A stretch of DNA of 64,000 nt from positions 1 through 64,000 of the forward strand of contig NZ_JACYFK010000004.1 in the NCBI RefSeq assembly GCF_014855515.1, written 5' to 3'. Below, in pieces: positions 8,649-18,423 of this stretch. The notes beneath the pieces were generated by a model. That model ran no database searches. It had not been told where the DNA came from and worked only from the letters and a program-made list of their open reading frames with translations. Positions within the stretch are counted from its first letter, which is position 1, and every line of letters begins with the position of its first letter. This DNA comes from Euzebyella marina (GTDB lineage: Bacteria > Bacteroidota > Bacteroidia > Flavobacteriales > Flavobacteriaceae). Both the position numbers and the translations under genes were made by a program.

Positions 8649-10040
8649 ATGAAACGGAATTTCTTAAACTTTAAATCCTTCGCCATACTATTATTGGCTT
8701 TGGGCCTCATGACTTCGTGTAGTAGCGATGATAGCTCTCCTTCTCCTGAACCTGATGGAGAAACACCGACTGATCCAGACCCTGAAGAAGAGGAAGAAGC
8801 TAGATGGATTACCATTGCCGGAGCGCAAATGGGAGAAAATCCAGGTGATGGTAATGGAGGAACATTGATCTATTCTGTTAGTAGCACCGATGCCAAAGAT
8901 CCTTCAGTTTCAATAGACCCTTTTAATAACGGTTTTACAGTGCCATCAAATAGAACGGCCAGATTACAGGCTTCTGAAGATGGTAATACTATTTTTAACA
9001 TTAGCTACGCAGGTGATACTGGTGGTAACTATACAAAATATAAAGTTGAAGGTGGCCAGACCTTTACACAAGAGGGTACAAATGTAAGTATAGAACCTTA
9101 CGTTGGTTCTGCCCCGAGATGGATCAAGTTATTTGACGGAGACCAAACAGGTGCTGCCGTTTATGTTTCTACCGAACATGTCATTGATGACAATGGTACG
9201 GCTGAAGATGCTACAGATGATACTTACGTTCGAACAGAGGCTACCATGGGTATTGTAACCCTTGATTTGGTAAATTCTCAAATAATTGAATTTCAAGAGC
9301 ACAGCGTGCCTTTAACGGAAGAGGAAGAATCGAATGGATATTACATCTCTAGAATCGATATGCCTACTTTGAACGCTGCCGGCGATAAGCTTTACATCGG
9401 TGCGCGTTTGAGCAAAGTGGATCCTGCTACTGTTGAGAGCGATAGAGAAGGTGCTATCTTAGGGTCTAAGACAATTGTTTTAGATTATCCTTCATTGACC
9501 AATCCGACCGTTATTACCTCCACTGTAGGTCATGGTAATACCAATGGATATCGTAGCATCAATGCTTTCGAATACAATGGTGATGTTTACCAGGCAAACC
9601 AAGGTGACCCTGAAGGTTCTCATATACTAAAAATCGGAGCCGATAATCAGTATGATGATTCATATGTATTCAATCTAGATGACGCTCTTGGCGTGGAGGA
9701 AGCTTATATTCTAGCCTGGAGACCAGCAGCCAATGGCAAAGCCGTATTGGCTTACCGTCATGCTGGTTCTGCAGAAGGTGCCGCCGGTGCACAAGGCTTT
9801 TTCGCCCTTGTTGACCTAAATGCACAGACCGCTACTCTTATAGATGAGATACCATACGATCCAGATTTTTACCTATTCCAATATCAAGGTTTTGCAGTTG
9901 ATGGTAATGAAATTTACTTAACGCAAGCGCCTGTTGGGCAAGACGGTAATATTTATGTTGTAGATACCGAAACAGGTTTAGTAACTAAAGGGGCCGAATT
10001 GGTAAATGCTACCGGTAGCCACTTTATAGGGGCTTGGTAA
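8649..10040 (+). CDS. DUF4374 surface lipoprotein (XusB-like)
   Basis: A 463-residue lipoprotein. The lipobox is LMTSC, and the residues after the cysteine (SSDDSS) resemble the Bacteroidota surface-export signal. An acidic Pro/Glu linker follows, then about 410 residues of repeated beta-rich blades suggesting a propeller. It matches my memory of DUF4374 proteins that sit beside siderophore receptors; in Bacteroides the XusB lipoprotein binds ferric xenosiderophore and hands it to XusA. It follows the receptor after 19 bases and is followed by a terminator-like hairpin. Confidence 0.8.
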   Translation: MKRNFLNFKSFAILLLALGLMTSCSSDDSSPSPEPDGETPTDPDPEEEEEARWITIAGAQMGENPGDGNGGTLIYSVSSTDAKDPSVSIDPFNNGFTVPSNRTARLQASEDGNTIFNISYAGDTGGNYTKYKVEGGQTFTQEGTNVSIEPYVGSAPRWIKLFDGDQTGAAVYVSTEHVIDDNGTAEDATDDTYVRTEATMGIVTLDLVNSQIIEFQEHSVPLTEEEESNGYYISRIDMPTLNAAGDKLYIGARLSKVDPATVESDREGAILGSKTIVLDYPSLTNPTVITSTVGHGNTNGYRSINAFEYNGDVYQANQGDPEGSHILKIGADNQYDDSYVFNLDDALGVEEAYILAWRPAANGKAVLAYRHAGSAEGAAGAQGFFALVDLNAQTATLIDEIPYDPDFYLFQYQGFAVDGNEIYLTQAPVGQDGNIYVVDTETGLVTKGAELVNATGSHFIGAW

Positions 10041-10060
10041 TTCGTTTGAATATTTTAAGA

Positions 10061-10096
10061 AGAATTTCCATGGAAAAATCCGTGGAAATTCTTTTA
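10061..10096 (+). terminator. terminator-like hairpin after the DUF4374 gene
   Basis: AGAATTTCCA (10061-10070) pairs with TGGAAATTCT (10083-10092), followed by TTTATT. It probably attenuates or ends the receptor-lipoprotein transcript before the ankyrin gene. Confidence 0.6.
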
Positions 10097-10189
10097 TTGA
10101 ATTAATCTAAATAAAGAGTATATTCAACTCCGAACTTTTTTCTAAGAAGCTAAAAGAGTGATTATCCGTTCAATAAAATCTTATAGAAA

Positions 10190-11698
10190 ATGAAAACTAA
10201 AACATTAAAGGCCTTTTTTATTGGAGCTGTTTCCATGTTATCGGTCTCTTCTTCCCTAGCGCAACCTGGTGGAAACGAGAATCAGTTTCTCGATCAAGAC
10301 TATTGGAAGTCAAAACCAAGTATTTCGGATATTGATTCTAAAATAGCCCAAGGCAATTCTATTACAGAAGCCAATAGAGGTGGTTTCGATGGGGTTACCT
10401 ATGCTATTTTCGCTGGCAACCCTGTTACCACCATTGCCCATTTGATAGACAAGGGTAATGATGTAAATAAGAGAACCCATGATTCCCGTACCTATATTTT
10501 CTGGGCTGCATCCCGTGGAGATTTAGAGGTTATGGAATATCTAGTTGGTAAAGGAGCCAAAATGGACCTTAAAGATTCCCATGGTTATTCTCTATCACAG
10601 TTTACCGCTGCAACAGGGCAAGATGATACTAAAATCTATGATTTTCTGATTGCCAATGGGGCCGACCTGAAAAACGAGAAAGATCATGATGGCCGTAATA
10701 TTCTCTTGGTCGCTGCACCTAGGGCAAAAAATCTAGACTTGATCAATTATTTTGTTGATAAAGGGTTAGACCTAAACTCTACCGACGACCACGGTAACGG
10801 TATTTTCAGTATAGCTGCCCAAGGAGGAAATATTGAAATTTTAAAGCAATTGGTAGATAAGGGGGTTTCTACAAAAGCAAATCCTGAAACCAAAGAAAAT
10901 GCGATTCTGTTCGCTAGCCGAGGAGGTAGGGGATCGAGCAACGGCCTCGAAGTCTTTAAATACTTAGAAGGTCTAGGAATCGATCCGAACGTTACCTCTA
11001 GTAACGGCACTACACCTTTGCTCAATTTATCTCGTTCTTCTGACGACACCAAAATTTTCGATTATTTCATTGCAAAAGGTGTTGACCCTAATGCGGTAGA
11101 TGAAGAAGGAAACACTGCTTTGTTGAATGCTGCCCAAAGAAACAAACTGGAAGTGGTTACCTATTTTGCCGAAAAGACGAATAACATCAATCAAAAAAAT
11201 AAAAGCGGTCAAACCCCATTAGCTATTGCGATTGAAGGAAATAGCTCTGATGTGGCCGATTATTTAATCTCTAAAGGTGCCGATGTCAACACATTGGACA
11301 ACGACGGAAATAATCTAGCCTATTATCTTTTCAATGGTCGTGGTAAACCACGCGATTTTGAATCAAAAGTAGCAGCTCTTAAAGCCAAAGGATTCGATTT
11401 CAAAACTCGCCAAGCAGATGATAGTTCTATATGGCACTTAGCCGTCGCCAAGAATGACCTAAAGCTTTTGAAAGAGGTTAGTTCTTTTGGTTCAGACATC
11501 AATGCTAAAGATAAAGATGGTAATACACCCTTACACTATGCTGCCATGAAAACGGAAAATGCTGAGATTTTGAAATACCTTTTATCAAAAGGAGCCGATG
11601 CCAAATCGACCACCGAATTTGGTGAAACGGCTCATGATTTGGCAAGCGAAAATGAACTATTGACAAAGAACCAGGTCAATCTCGAATTTTTAAACTAG
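10190..11698 (+). CDS. secreted ankyrin-repeat protein
   Basis: A 502-residue protein with a signal peptide (MKTKTLKAFFIGAVSML... ending SSLAQ), so probably periplasmic. The rest is about ten to twelve ankyrin repeats (for example SRTYIFWAASRGDLEVMEYLVGKGA and GNTPLHYAAMKTENAEILKYLLSKGA), a protein-binding scaffold with no catalytic motif. It is followed after one base by the DUF2271 gene and then the PepSY reductase. That placement suggests it binds a partner in the iron locus. The partner is unknown. Confidence 0.85.
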   Translation: MKTKTLKAFFIGAVSMLSVSSSLAQPGGNENQFLDQDYWKSKPSISDIDSKIAQGNSITEANRGGFDGVTYAIFAGNPVTTIAHLIDKGNDVNKRTHDSRTYIFWAASRGDLEVMEYLVGKGAKMDLKDSHGYSLSQFTAATGQDDTKIYDFLIANGADLKNEKDHDGRNILLVAAPRAKNLDLINYFVDKGLDLNSTDDHGNGIFSIAAQGGNIEILKQLVDKGVSTKANPETKENAILFASRGGRGSSNGLEVFKYLEGLGIDPNVTSSNGTTPLLNLSRSSDDTKIFDYFIAKGVDPNAVDEEGNTALLNAAQRNKLEVVTYFAEKTNNINQKNKSGQTPLAIAIEGNSSDVADYLISKGADVNTLDNDGNNLAYYLFNGRGKPRDFESKVAALKAKGFDFKTRQADDSSIWHLAVAKNDLKLLKEVSSFGSDINAKDKDGNTPLHYAAMKTENAEILKYLLSKGADAKSTTEFGETAHDLASENELLTKNQVNLEFLN

Positions 11699-11699
11699 A

Positions 11700-12203
11700 A
11701 TGAACATGAAAAATCTCTATCTCAGGTTTACGATAGCGGTTGTTGCAATTACTTTGACCGTAGGTTTGTCCGGTTTTGTAAAACCAGCCGAAGTAAGCTA
11801 TAAATGTATGATTCAAATGATGAACTATACAGGTGAAAAAGCCTACGTAGTGGTATCATTGATTGATCCAGATGGTAACTATGTGAAGACGCTATATATA
11901 CAAGGTGATGACAAAGAATGGTTTCCTGATTTAAAAAATTGGTGGAAATTTAGCCACGGATCCAATGAAAATGTTGATGGGGTAACCGGAGCAACTATTG
12001 GTAATGGTGAAAGAAACATTATTTCTTTAGGCTTCGATTCTTCACAGCTAGATTCGGGTTATAAGGTACGTTTTGAGTCGGCCGTCGAAAATCAGGAATA
12101 TTATGCGGTTGACGCTGAAGTGCCCTTAAATACGGCTACTATTAAAGAAAAAGTAGACGGTTCTGGTTACATACGCTACATACGAATGGTGCCAAATCGA
12201 TAA
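11700..12203 (+). CDS. DUF2271 domain protein
   Basis: A 167-residue exported protein. An N-terminal hydrophobic segment (residues about 8-27) acts as signal peptide. The rest matches the DUF2271 pattern (MIQMMNYTGEKAYVVVSLIDPDG, VKTLYIQGDDKEWFPDLKNWW), a small immunoglobulin-like beta fold often encoded beside PepSY proteins. No enzymatic residues are evident. ATG 11706 is an alternative start. It is tightly packed between the ankyrin gene and the reductase gene, so the three are likely cotranslated and may form a periplasmic complex. Confidence 0.8.
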   Translation: MNMKNLYLRFTIAVVAITLTVGLSGFVKPAEVSYKCMIQMMNYTGEKAYVVVSLIDPDGNYVKTLYIQGDDKEWFPDLKNWWKFSHGSNENVDGVTGATIGNGERNIISLGFDSSQLDSGYKVRFESAVENQEYYAVDAEVPLNTATIKEKVDGSGYIRYIRMVPNR

Positions 12204-12209
12204 TCGAAT

Positions 12210-14405
12210 ATGCTGGTATCCGTTTGGCGGTATAGCCATTTGTTATTTGCTATTTGTTCTTCAATATTTTTATTGATAGCCTCGGTTACCGGAATCATCT
12301 TAGCTGTTGAACCTATCTACAACAAAGTTCAACCTTATCATGTTTCCGGTGCCGATGAGCTGTCATTGGCAGAGGTTCTGTCTACTTTGAACCAAACCCA
12401 TGAAGAGGTCGTTGCTATCACACGAGATAGAAATGGCTTTCTTAAGGTTTCCTCTATTGCGGAAGGTAAAAATCAAGATTTTTACGTTAATCCTTTTACG
12501 GGTGAAAATTTAGGATTACCGATTGAAAAAAAGCCGATTTTTCAATTCTCCACTAACCTACATCGATCATTATTTTTAAAATCCCCTGGCAGACTACTCA
12601 TCGGTCTGGCTTCGTTTTTTCTCTTTTTAATTGCGCTTACCGGCATTGTTTTAATTGCCAAAAGACAAGGTGGTTTCTCGAAATTCTTTTCGCCCATAGT
12701 CAAAGAAAACTTTTCACAATACCATCATGTCAAATATTCAAGAATAACACTGATCCCTATTCTGTTTCTAGCAATTACAGGTGTTTATTTATCTCTATTG
12801 CGATTTGAAATCATTCCTGAGCCTACCGTTTCCCTTGAAGTTGATTATGACAATCTTAATGAAATGCCCTCTCTATCATTAAATGATTTTGAGCTTTTCA
12901 AAAAAATTAAACTTGGCGAATTACGAGAGCTTGAATACCCCTTCTCAGAATTTGTTGAAGACTATTATATCATACGGTTGAAGAACCGTGAACTTTATGT
13001 CAACCAATACACCGGCGAAATATTGGCGGAAGCCCAATTTCCGATGGTCAATATCATTTCTTCTTGGGCAACCGTACTGCACACAGCTGAAGGAAGCATT
13101 CTTTGGGCGATAGTACTGGGCGCTGGTAGTCTTGCCATTCCCTTCTTGATTGTCACAGGTTTTGTTATTTATTTTAAACGCCCGAAAACAAAAATTAAAA
13201 ACAAGATTTCAAAGAACGATGCGGAATTTGTTATTCTGGTGGGAACGGAAGGAGGAACTACCCTACAATTTGCCGAGCAACTACAGAAAAAATTATTACA
13301 CAAGAATTATTCTTGCTTTCTAGCGATGATGAACGATTATGATCGCTTTAAAAGTATGAAGCAATTAATTGTTATTACCGCCACTTACGGTCAGGGAGAA
13401 GCACCAGCATCGGCCGAAAAATTCATGCAGCTATTGGCAAAAAAGTCTCAAAGTCAAAAATTTCAATTTGCTACAGTAGGCTTTGGTTCTACGGCCTACC
13501 CCCATTTTTGTCAATTCGCCTATGATGCGCATCAACAGTTAGAAAAACTAGACAAGGCCACAGCTTTAATGGATGTTTCCACAGTAAACGACCAGTCTTT
13601 TGAGGCTTTTCAAAATTGGTGTACCGAGTGGAGCCAATTACAGGAGATGGATATACGTCTGGAGAAACCTAAAATTGTGGGCAACTCCCTTCCCCCATCA
13701 ACCTTTAGGGTTTTGCATAAAGACGAACTACCCTCGGATGAAACCTTTTTGCTCAACCTAAAAAACCTCAATGGAGCCAAACCGGTTTCAGGAGACTTAC
13801 TTTCTGTAATACCAAAAGAAGGAGAAAGAGAACGTCTCTATTCCCTTGGAAAGTTATCGGACAATTCATTGGTCATCAGTATTAGAAGGCATCCGAACGG
13901 ACTTTGCTCTAATTATCTGCACCAATTAGAAGATGGAGCAGATTTAACGGCCAAAGTGGTTCCCAATAGAAATTTCCACTTTCCGAAAAACTCAAAAAAA
14001 ACCATTTTAATCGCCACGGGAACAGGGATTGGCCCTTTTCTAGGAATGATAGCTGAGAATAGTAAAAAGAAAGAGCTACATCTCTATTGGGGAGCAAGAA
14101 CCCCCAACTCTTTAAGTCTGTACAAAGATTTTATTGAAAAATCTATACAGGAAGGCAAACTGAGCCATTTCAAGACGGCTTACTCTCGCGAAAAGGATAA
14201 AAAGGTATACGTACAGCACCTGATAGAAAAAGACAAGCAGCTTTTTATTGAAGTGCTAAAAAAAGGCGGAACTATCATGATATGCGGGTCTATTGCCATG
14301 CAAAAAGAGGTTTTACAAGAATTACGATCTATTTGCAGCAATTACATTGGTAAAGACTTAAGCCACTTTCAAAACAAAAGACAGATTAAAATGGATTGCT
14401 ATTAA
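12210..14405 (+). CDS. PepSY membrane domain fused to flavodoxin/FNR reductase (XusC-like)
   Basis: A 731-residue inner-membrane protein. Residues 1-330 carry four membrane helices with PepSY regions and conserved histidines (His10, NLHRSLF, QYHHVKYS, VLHTAEG) that could ligate haem. Residues about 345-490 are flavodoxin-like (VGTEGGTTLQFAEQ, ITATYGQGEAPAS). Residues about 495-731 resemble the sulfite-reductase/CysJ FAD-NAD(P) module (RLYSLG, IATGTGIGPFLGMI, MICGSIAMQKEV). It would pass electrons from cytosolic NAD(P)H across the membrane, probably to reduce ferric siderophore in the periplasm. Bacteroides XusC, as I recall it, is only the PepSY part. Confidence 0.85.
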   Translation: MLVSVWRYSHLLFAICSSIFLLIASVTGIILAVEPIYNKVQPYHVSGADELSLAEVLSTLNQTHEEVVAITRDRNGFLKVSSIAEGKNQDFYVNPFTGENLGLPIEKKPIFQFSTNLHRSLFLKSPGRLLIGLASFFLFLIALTGIVLIAKRQGGFSKFFSPIVKENFSQYHHVKYSRITLIPILFLAITGVYLSLLRFEIIPEPTVSLEVDYDNLNEMPSLSLNDFELFKKIKLGELRELEYPFSEFVEDYYIIRLKNRELYVNQYTGEILAEAQFPMVNIISSWATVLHTAEGSILWAIVLGAGSLAIPFLIVTGFVIYFKRPKTKIKNKISKNDAEFVILVGTEGGTTLQFAEQLQKKLLHKNYSCFLAMMNDYDRFKSMKQLIVITATYGQGEAPASAEKFMQLLAKKSQSQKFQFATVGFGSTAYPHFCQFAYDAHQQLEKLDKATALMDVSTVNDQSFEAFQNWCTEWSQLQEMDIRLEKPKIVGNSLPPSTFRVLHKDELPSDETFLLNLKNLNGAKPVSGDLLSVIPKEGERERLYSLGKLSDNSLVISIRRHPNGLCSNYLHQLEDGADLTAKVVPNRNFHFPKNSKKTILIATGTGIGPFLGMIAENSKKKELHLYWGARTPNSLSLYKDFIEKSIQEGKLSHFKTAYSREKDKKVYVQHLIEKDKQLFIEVLKKGGTIMICGSIAMQKEVLQELRSICSNYIGKDLSHFQNKRQIKMDCY

Positions 14406-14459
14406 ACTGTTCTATTACAGGTATTTGCAATTAATAAACATCAGTCGCAGTACTCATAA

Positions 14460-15260
14460 TTAATTCAGCTTTCTAAAACTATCTCTCTTCGACTCGAGGT
14501 ACTTCCACATTTCTTCCGCGTCCATTTTTGAGACTTTAAAAAAGTCTTCTTGAAAAAGGCAATAAGTAAGAAAGCCATCTACTTGATAAGATGGTAAGTT
14601 AAGGCCCTCGGCAATAGTTTGCTTTGAAAATTTGGCAACAATTTCATTCTCTATCTGAAGATCTTTTTCCCTTTTCAGTCGGTCTTCCAGTTTTTTGGTT
14701 CTACCTGATAGACGATTTATAATCTTATGGGTATTGATAACTAGCGAAGTACCATAATATCGAATATATTTACCTCTATCAGCCTCTAAAAGAAGTCGTT
14801 CTTCCTGTGATAGTAATTTTAAATCAGCATTAGGAAGTCGAATGTCTGAAGAATTAAATTGACCCTCTACATTAAGGCTATTCAAATCTGAACTAAGTTT
14901 TCCTGAAAGATTGTAGGGTGTTACGGTAACTTCATCCAAATCTATAACGTTTTCCGTCAACTCAACAATTATAAACTTTTGCCCAAAAATATAATCTGAA
15001 ATAATTACTTCTCTAGATTGAAGATGAACCGCTGTAAATTGAATAACATCGGACAAGTTTACTTCCAATGAGAAAGATCCAGAAGCGTCCGTTATTGTAG
15101 ATTCTTTGGTGTTTTTGTTTACGACTAAAATATCTGCTACATCAGTATTATTAGCTGCTATTCTGCCATATAGGCGAATCTCGTTCGCTTGACCGAAACC
15201 CATAAAAGAAACAAAGCCTAAAAAAAGTACCAAGCTAAACTGATGAAAGTTATGTTTCAT
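14460..15260 (-). CDS. carboxypeptidase-like regulatory domain protein
   Basis: A 266-residue exported protein. A signal peptide (MKHNFHQFSLVLFLGFVSFMGFG) is followed by one CarboxypepD_reg-like beta-sandwich (residues about 27-105, RLYGRIAANNTDVADILVVNK, TDASGSFSLEV), as found at the N-terminus of TonB receptors but here without plug or barrel. The C-terminal half is helical and charged. Flavobacteria have many such stand-alone proteins of unknown role. It converges on the PepSY reductase gene. Confidence 0.75.
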   Translation of the reverse strand: MKHNFHQFSLVLFLGFVSFMGFGQANEIRLYGRIAANNTDVADILVVNKNTKESTITDASGSFSLEVNLSDVIQFTAVHLQSREVIISDYIFGQKFIIVELTENVIDLDEVTVTPYNLSGKLSSDLNSLNVEGQFNSSDIRLPNADLKLLSQEERLLLEADRGKYIRYYGTSLVINTHKIINRLSGRTKKLEDRLKREKDLQIENEIVAKFSKQTIAEGLNLPSYQVDGFLTYCLFQEDFFKVSKMDAEEMWKYLESKRDSFRKLN

Positions 15261-15343
15261 GCTATTTAAAAGTCATCAAATCATACTTAATCGATCAGTA
15301 AAGTCTTTTACACTATAGTATTCATTCAAACCCAAAGATACTT

Positions 15344-16609
15344 TTATGTCTTCTGCTTTTTCTTTCTTGCAGCCGGGAACAACACATTATTTAAAATCAA
15401 CCGATAGCCTGGAGAGTTAGGGTGCAGCTCCAATTCCGTTTTTGGGTCCCCTACCCTATGTTGATAGTCCTCTGGATCGTGACCTCCGTAAAAAGTAAAG
15501 AAACCCTTTCCCTTTATGCCGTGAATATATCTTGCCTCTCCATTGATTTTGTTTTCTCCTAAAACTAGAACCGTAGGCTTCACCTCTTCTCTCGAAAAAG
15601 AGGTCGTCTGGCCCATAAAACCTTTTACCAAAGCGGTATGGTTTTGACATAGCATCGTAGGCACAGGATCCCATTTAGCAGAGAAATCCATTAAAGAAAA
15701 ATAATCTGACTCTTTAGGTACGTTGCCTCGTTTATTCGTCATATCTATAGATGAGAATTCATATTTAAGTGGGCTTCTTTCTAAGGTGAAATTGCCAAAT
15801 GCGAATGTTTTCGTAAAATCGAGCTGCGACTGATAGTTTGGTGCGGAAGGGTCTCCATCAAACATAGGCTCGCAAATATCGACTCCTTCGGCCGCAAGTG
15901 CAATATCAAAACTATCGGTGGCCGAACACATGGCAAACATGAAACCTCCTCCAATCACGTAGTTTCTTATTTTTTGGGCCACAGCACTCTTTTCTTCAGA
16001 TACCTTGCTGTAACCAAGCTTTTGCGCCAAGGTTTCTGCCTCCTTTTTTTGCTCTATATACCAAGGTGCTGTTCTGTAGGCCCCGTAGAATTTACCGTAT
16101 TGCCCAGTAAAATCTTCGTGATGAAGGTGAAGCCAGTCATAAATAGCCAATTTATCGTCCAACACTTCTTCATCATAAACCGTTACATAAGGTATTTCGG
16201 CATAGGTAAGAACCATGGTTACGGCGTCATCCCAAGGTTGATTTCCTTTCGGTGAATAAACCGCAATTTTAGGAGCCTTTTCAAGTATTACAGCTTCTTT
16301 ATTTTGAGAAGGGCTACTAACTTCATCGAGAATACCGCTTACTTGATCATCAGATAAAATCTCAAACGAAACACCGCGTATTTGACATTCTTTTCTAATT
16401 ATATCTCCATCTGGTAATAAGAAGGAGCCTCCCCGATAATTTAAGAGCCATTGAACTTTCTGTTGCTTGCTCAATACCCAATAGGTGATCCCATAGGCCT
16501 TCAAGTGGTTATCTTGGCTTTCGACATCCATAGGAATTAATATGGCCGAGGCGTGCATCTGCATCCATATAAATAAGAAAATAACAAGCGTAGTAAAATG
16601 TTTAGGCAT
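15344..16609 (-). CDS. secreted protein usually labelled asparagine synthetase B (name doubtful)
   Basis: A 421-residue protein with a signal peptide (MPKHFTTLVIFLFIWMQMHASA). It matches a conserved Bacteroidota family I remember as commonly annotated asparagine synthetase B. It has no AsnB signature: no N-terminal nucleophilic Cys2 and no SGGVDS PP-loop. The conserved stretches MDVESQDNHLKAYGITYW, GGGFMFAMCSATDSFDIAL and FFTFYGGHDPEDYQHRVGDP look like a periplasmic hydrolase or a glutamine-amidotransferase-like flavodoxin fold. Real function unknown. ATG 16609 is chosen to give a clean signal peptide. Confidence 0.7.
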   Translation of the reverse strand: MPKHFTTLVIFLFIWMQMHASAILIPMDVESQDNHLKAYGITYWVLSKQQKVQWLLNYRGGSFLLPDGDIIRKECQIRGVSFEILSDDQVSGILDEVSSPSQNKEAVILEKAPKIAVYSPKGNQPWDDAVTMVLTYAEIPYVTVYDEEVLDDKLAIYDWLHLHHEDFTGQYGKFYGAYRTAPWYIEQKKEAETLAQKLGYSKVSEEKSAVAQKIRNYVIGGGFMFAMCSATDSFDIALAAEGVDICEPMFDGDPSAPNYQSQLDFTKTFAFGNFTLERSPLKYEFSSIDMTNKRGNVPKESDYFSLMDFSAKWDPVPTMLCQNHTALVKGFMGQTTSFSREEVKPTVLVLGENKINGEARYIHGIKGKGFFTFYGGHDPEDYQHRVGDPKTELELHPNSPGYRLILNNVLFPAARKKKQKT

Positions 16610-16640
16610 TGGGCATTTATAACGGACCTTATTCAAAGAT

Positions 16641-16666
16641 AAAAGAAAACGGGCTGTTAGCCCGTT
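16641..16666 (-). terminator. dnaB terminator
   Basis: AACGGGCT (16648-16655) pairs with AGCCCGTT (16659-16666) around a 3-base loop. On the minus strand the stem is followed by TTTTCTTTT. It lies just past the dnaB stop. Confidence 0.75.
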
Positions 16667-16719
16667 AGATATTTGTTAATGCCTCTTGCTATCAATTGAG
16701 ATAGCATATTTGTACCTAT

Positions 16720-18267
16720 TTAGAATGGAACATCATCATCGTCTGGCATACCCCCACTGTTCATTGAACTGCCAAAAGCCTGGTCGGCACTTGGGAAATT
16801 CTTGGTTGCAAATGGGTTTTCATCTTCATCGTTCATCTTAGACTGAAACTCGAATGGGGAATCAAAATCATCTAAGTTATCGAATTTACCAAGCTGCCCG
16901 ATAAACTTCAATCGTATATTTTCTAGGCCCCCATTACGGTGCTTGGCTACTATAAATTCTCCCTGACCTTGGGTCGGGCTACGCTCTTCATCATCCCATT
17001 CATCGATCTTATAATATTCCGGTCTGTAGATGAAAGACACAATATCGGCATCTTGCTCGATTGCCCCAGATTCCCTCAGATCGGAAAGTACTGGACGCTT
17101 ACTGCCTCCTCTTGTTTCAACTGCCCTTGACAACTGGGAAAGTGCAATAACCGGTACGTTCAGTTCTTTTGCCAACGCCTTTAGGTTACGGGAAATGGTC
17201 GATATTTCCTGTTCACGGTTACCTCCTTTTTGACTTCCTCCTGCGGTCATTAACTGTAAGTAGTCAATTATAATCATACGAATGCCATGCTGAGATGCCA
17301 AACGACGCGCCTTGGCCCTTAGGTCAAAAATGGATAATGATGGAGTATCATCAATGAACAATGGCGCCTTTTCCAAGGCTTTTACCTTTACGTTCAACTG
17401 CTCCCATTCATGCTTTTCCAATTTGCCCGTTCTAAGCTTTTCGGACGAAAGACCCGTTTCAGAAGAAATCAAACGAGTGATTAATTGCACCGATGACATC
17501 TCCAAAGAAAAGAATGCCACGGGAATATCTGAATTTACGGCAATATTTCTTGCCATCGATAAGGTAAGGGCGGTCTTACCCATACCAGGTCTTGCAGCAA
17601 CGATAATCAAATCACTTGGTTGCCAACCGGAAGTAAGCTTATCTAATTTATCGAAACCTGACGGAATACCGCTCAAGCCTTCTTTATTTGATATCTCCTC
17701 AATCTTTTTCTTCGCCTGAATCACCAAACTTTGAGCAGTTTCGGCCGATCTTTTTAAGTTACCTTGAGTGACATCGTAGAGTTTTGCTTCCGCATTGTCC
17801 AAGAGATCAAAAACATCGGTACTTTCATCATAGGCCTCTTCAATAATTTCACTTGAAATTTTTATCAAACTGCGCTGAATGAACTTTTGGAGAATAATAC
17901 GCGCATGAAACTCAATATGTGCCGAAGAAGCTACCTTTTGGGTCAATTTTATTAGGTAAAAATCACCCCCTGCAGATTCTAATCGGCCATCTCTCTTTAA
18001 TTGAGACGAAACGGTTAATAAATCAATCGGTTCCGATCCCTCGAAGAGTTTAAATATCGCCTCATATATGAACCGGTGGGCGTCTTTATAGAAAACATCG
18101 GGGTGTAAAATATCGATGACTTCATCAACACCCTTTTTGTCAATCATCATTGCACCAAGCACAACTTCTTCTAAATCAACTGATTGTGGAGGAATTTTAC
18201 CTCGCTCTAAGTTGATAAGGGTCGATTTATCTATCTTTCTACCGATTACCGGGTTAATTTTTTCCAT
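16720..18267 (-). CDS. dnaB: replicative DNA helicase
   Basis: DnaB, 515 residues, the hexameric helicase at the replication fork. The N-terminal helical domain starts at PPQSVDLEEVVLGAMM. The RecA-like motor has Walker A ARPGMGKTALTLS, Walker B IIIDYLQLM and the SQLSRAVETR segment. The C-terminus ends in the acidic tail DDDDVPF. The start at ATG 18267 (MEKINPVIGRKI) is chosen over a slightly longer frame. It is a single-gene unit between two terminators. Confidence 0.97.
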   Translation of the reverse strand: MEKINPVIGRKIDKSTLINLERGKIPPQSVDLEEVVLGAMMIDKKGVDEVIDILHPDVFYKDAHRFIYEAIFKLFEGSEPIDLLTVSSQLKRDGRLESAGGDFYLIKLTQKVASSAHIEFHARIILQKFIQRSLIKISSEIIEEAYDESTDVFDLLDNAEAKLYDVTQGNLKRSAETAQSLVIQAKKKIEEISNKEGLSGIPSGFDKLDKLTSGWQPSDLIIVAARPGMGKTALTLSMARNIAVNSDIPVAFFSLEMSSVQLITRLISSETGLSSEKLRTGKLEKHEWEQLNVKVKALEKAPLFIDDTPSLSIFDLRAKARRLASQHGIRMIIIDYLQLMTAGGSQKGGNREQEISTISRNLKALAKELNVPVIALSQLSRAVETRGGSKRPVLSDLRESGAIEQDADIVSFIYRPEYYKIDEWDDEERSPTQGQGEFIVAKHRNGGLENIRLKFIGQLGKFDNLDDFDSPFEFQSKMNDEDENPFATKNFPSADQAFGSSMNSGGMPDDDDVPF

Positions 18268-18365
18268 GACTACGAAAATATACAAATAACTGTATCATAC
18301 CCTGAACTATAATCCACAGGTCATTCACAATTGGGTGTTAATAAGTTACGACTTTGTGTTGATAA

Positions 18366-18400
18366 CAAAAAAAATCTGGAGATTAAAACCTCCAGATTTT
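18366..18400 (-). terminator. accA terminator
   Basis: AAAATCTGGAG (18371-18381) pairs perfectly with CTCCAGATTTT (18390-18400). Read on the minus strand it is followed by a T-rich run, ending the accA transcript just upstream of dnaB. Confidence 0.85.
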
Positions 18401-18423
18401 TCTGAGCTTGCTAAAATGGTATT

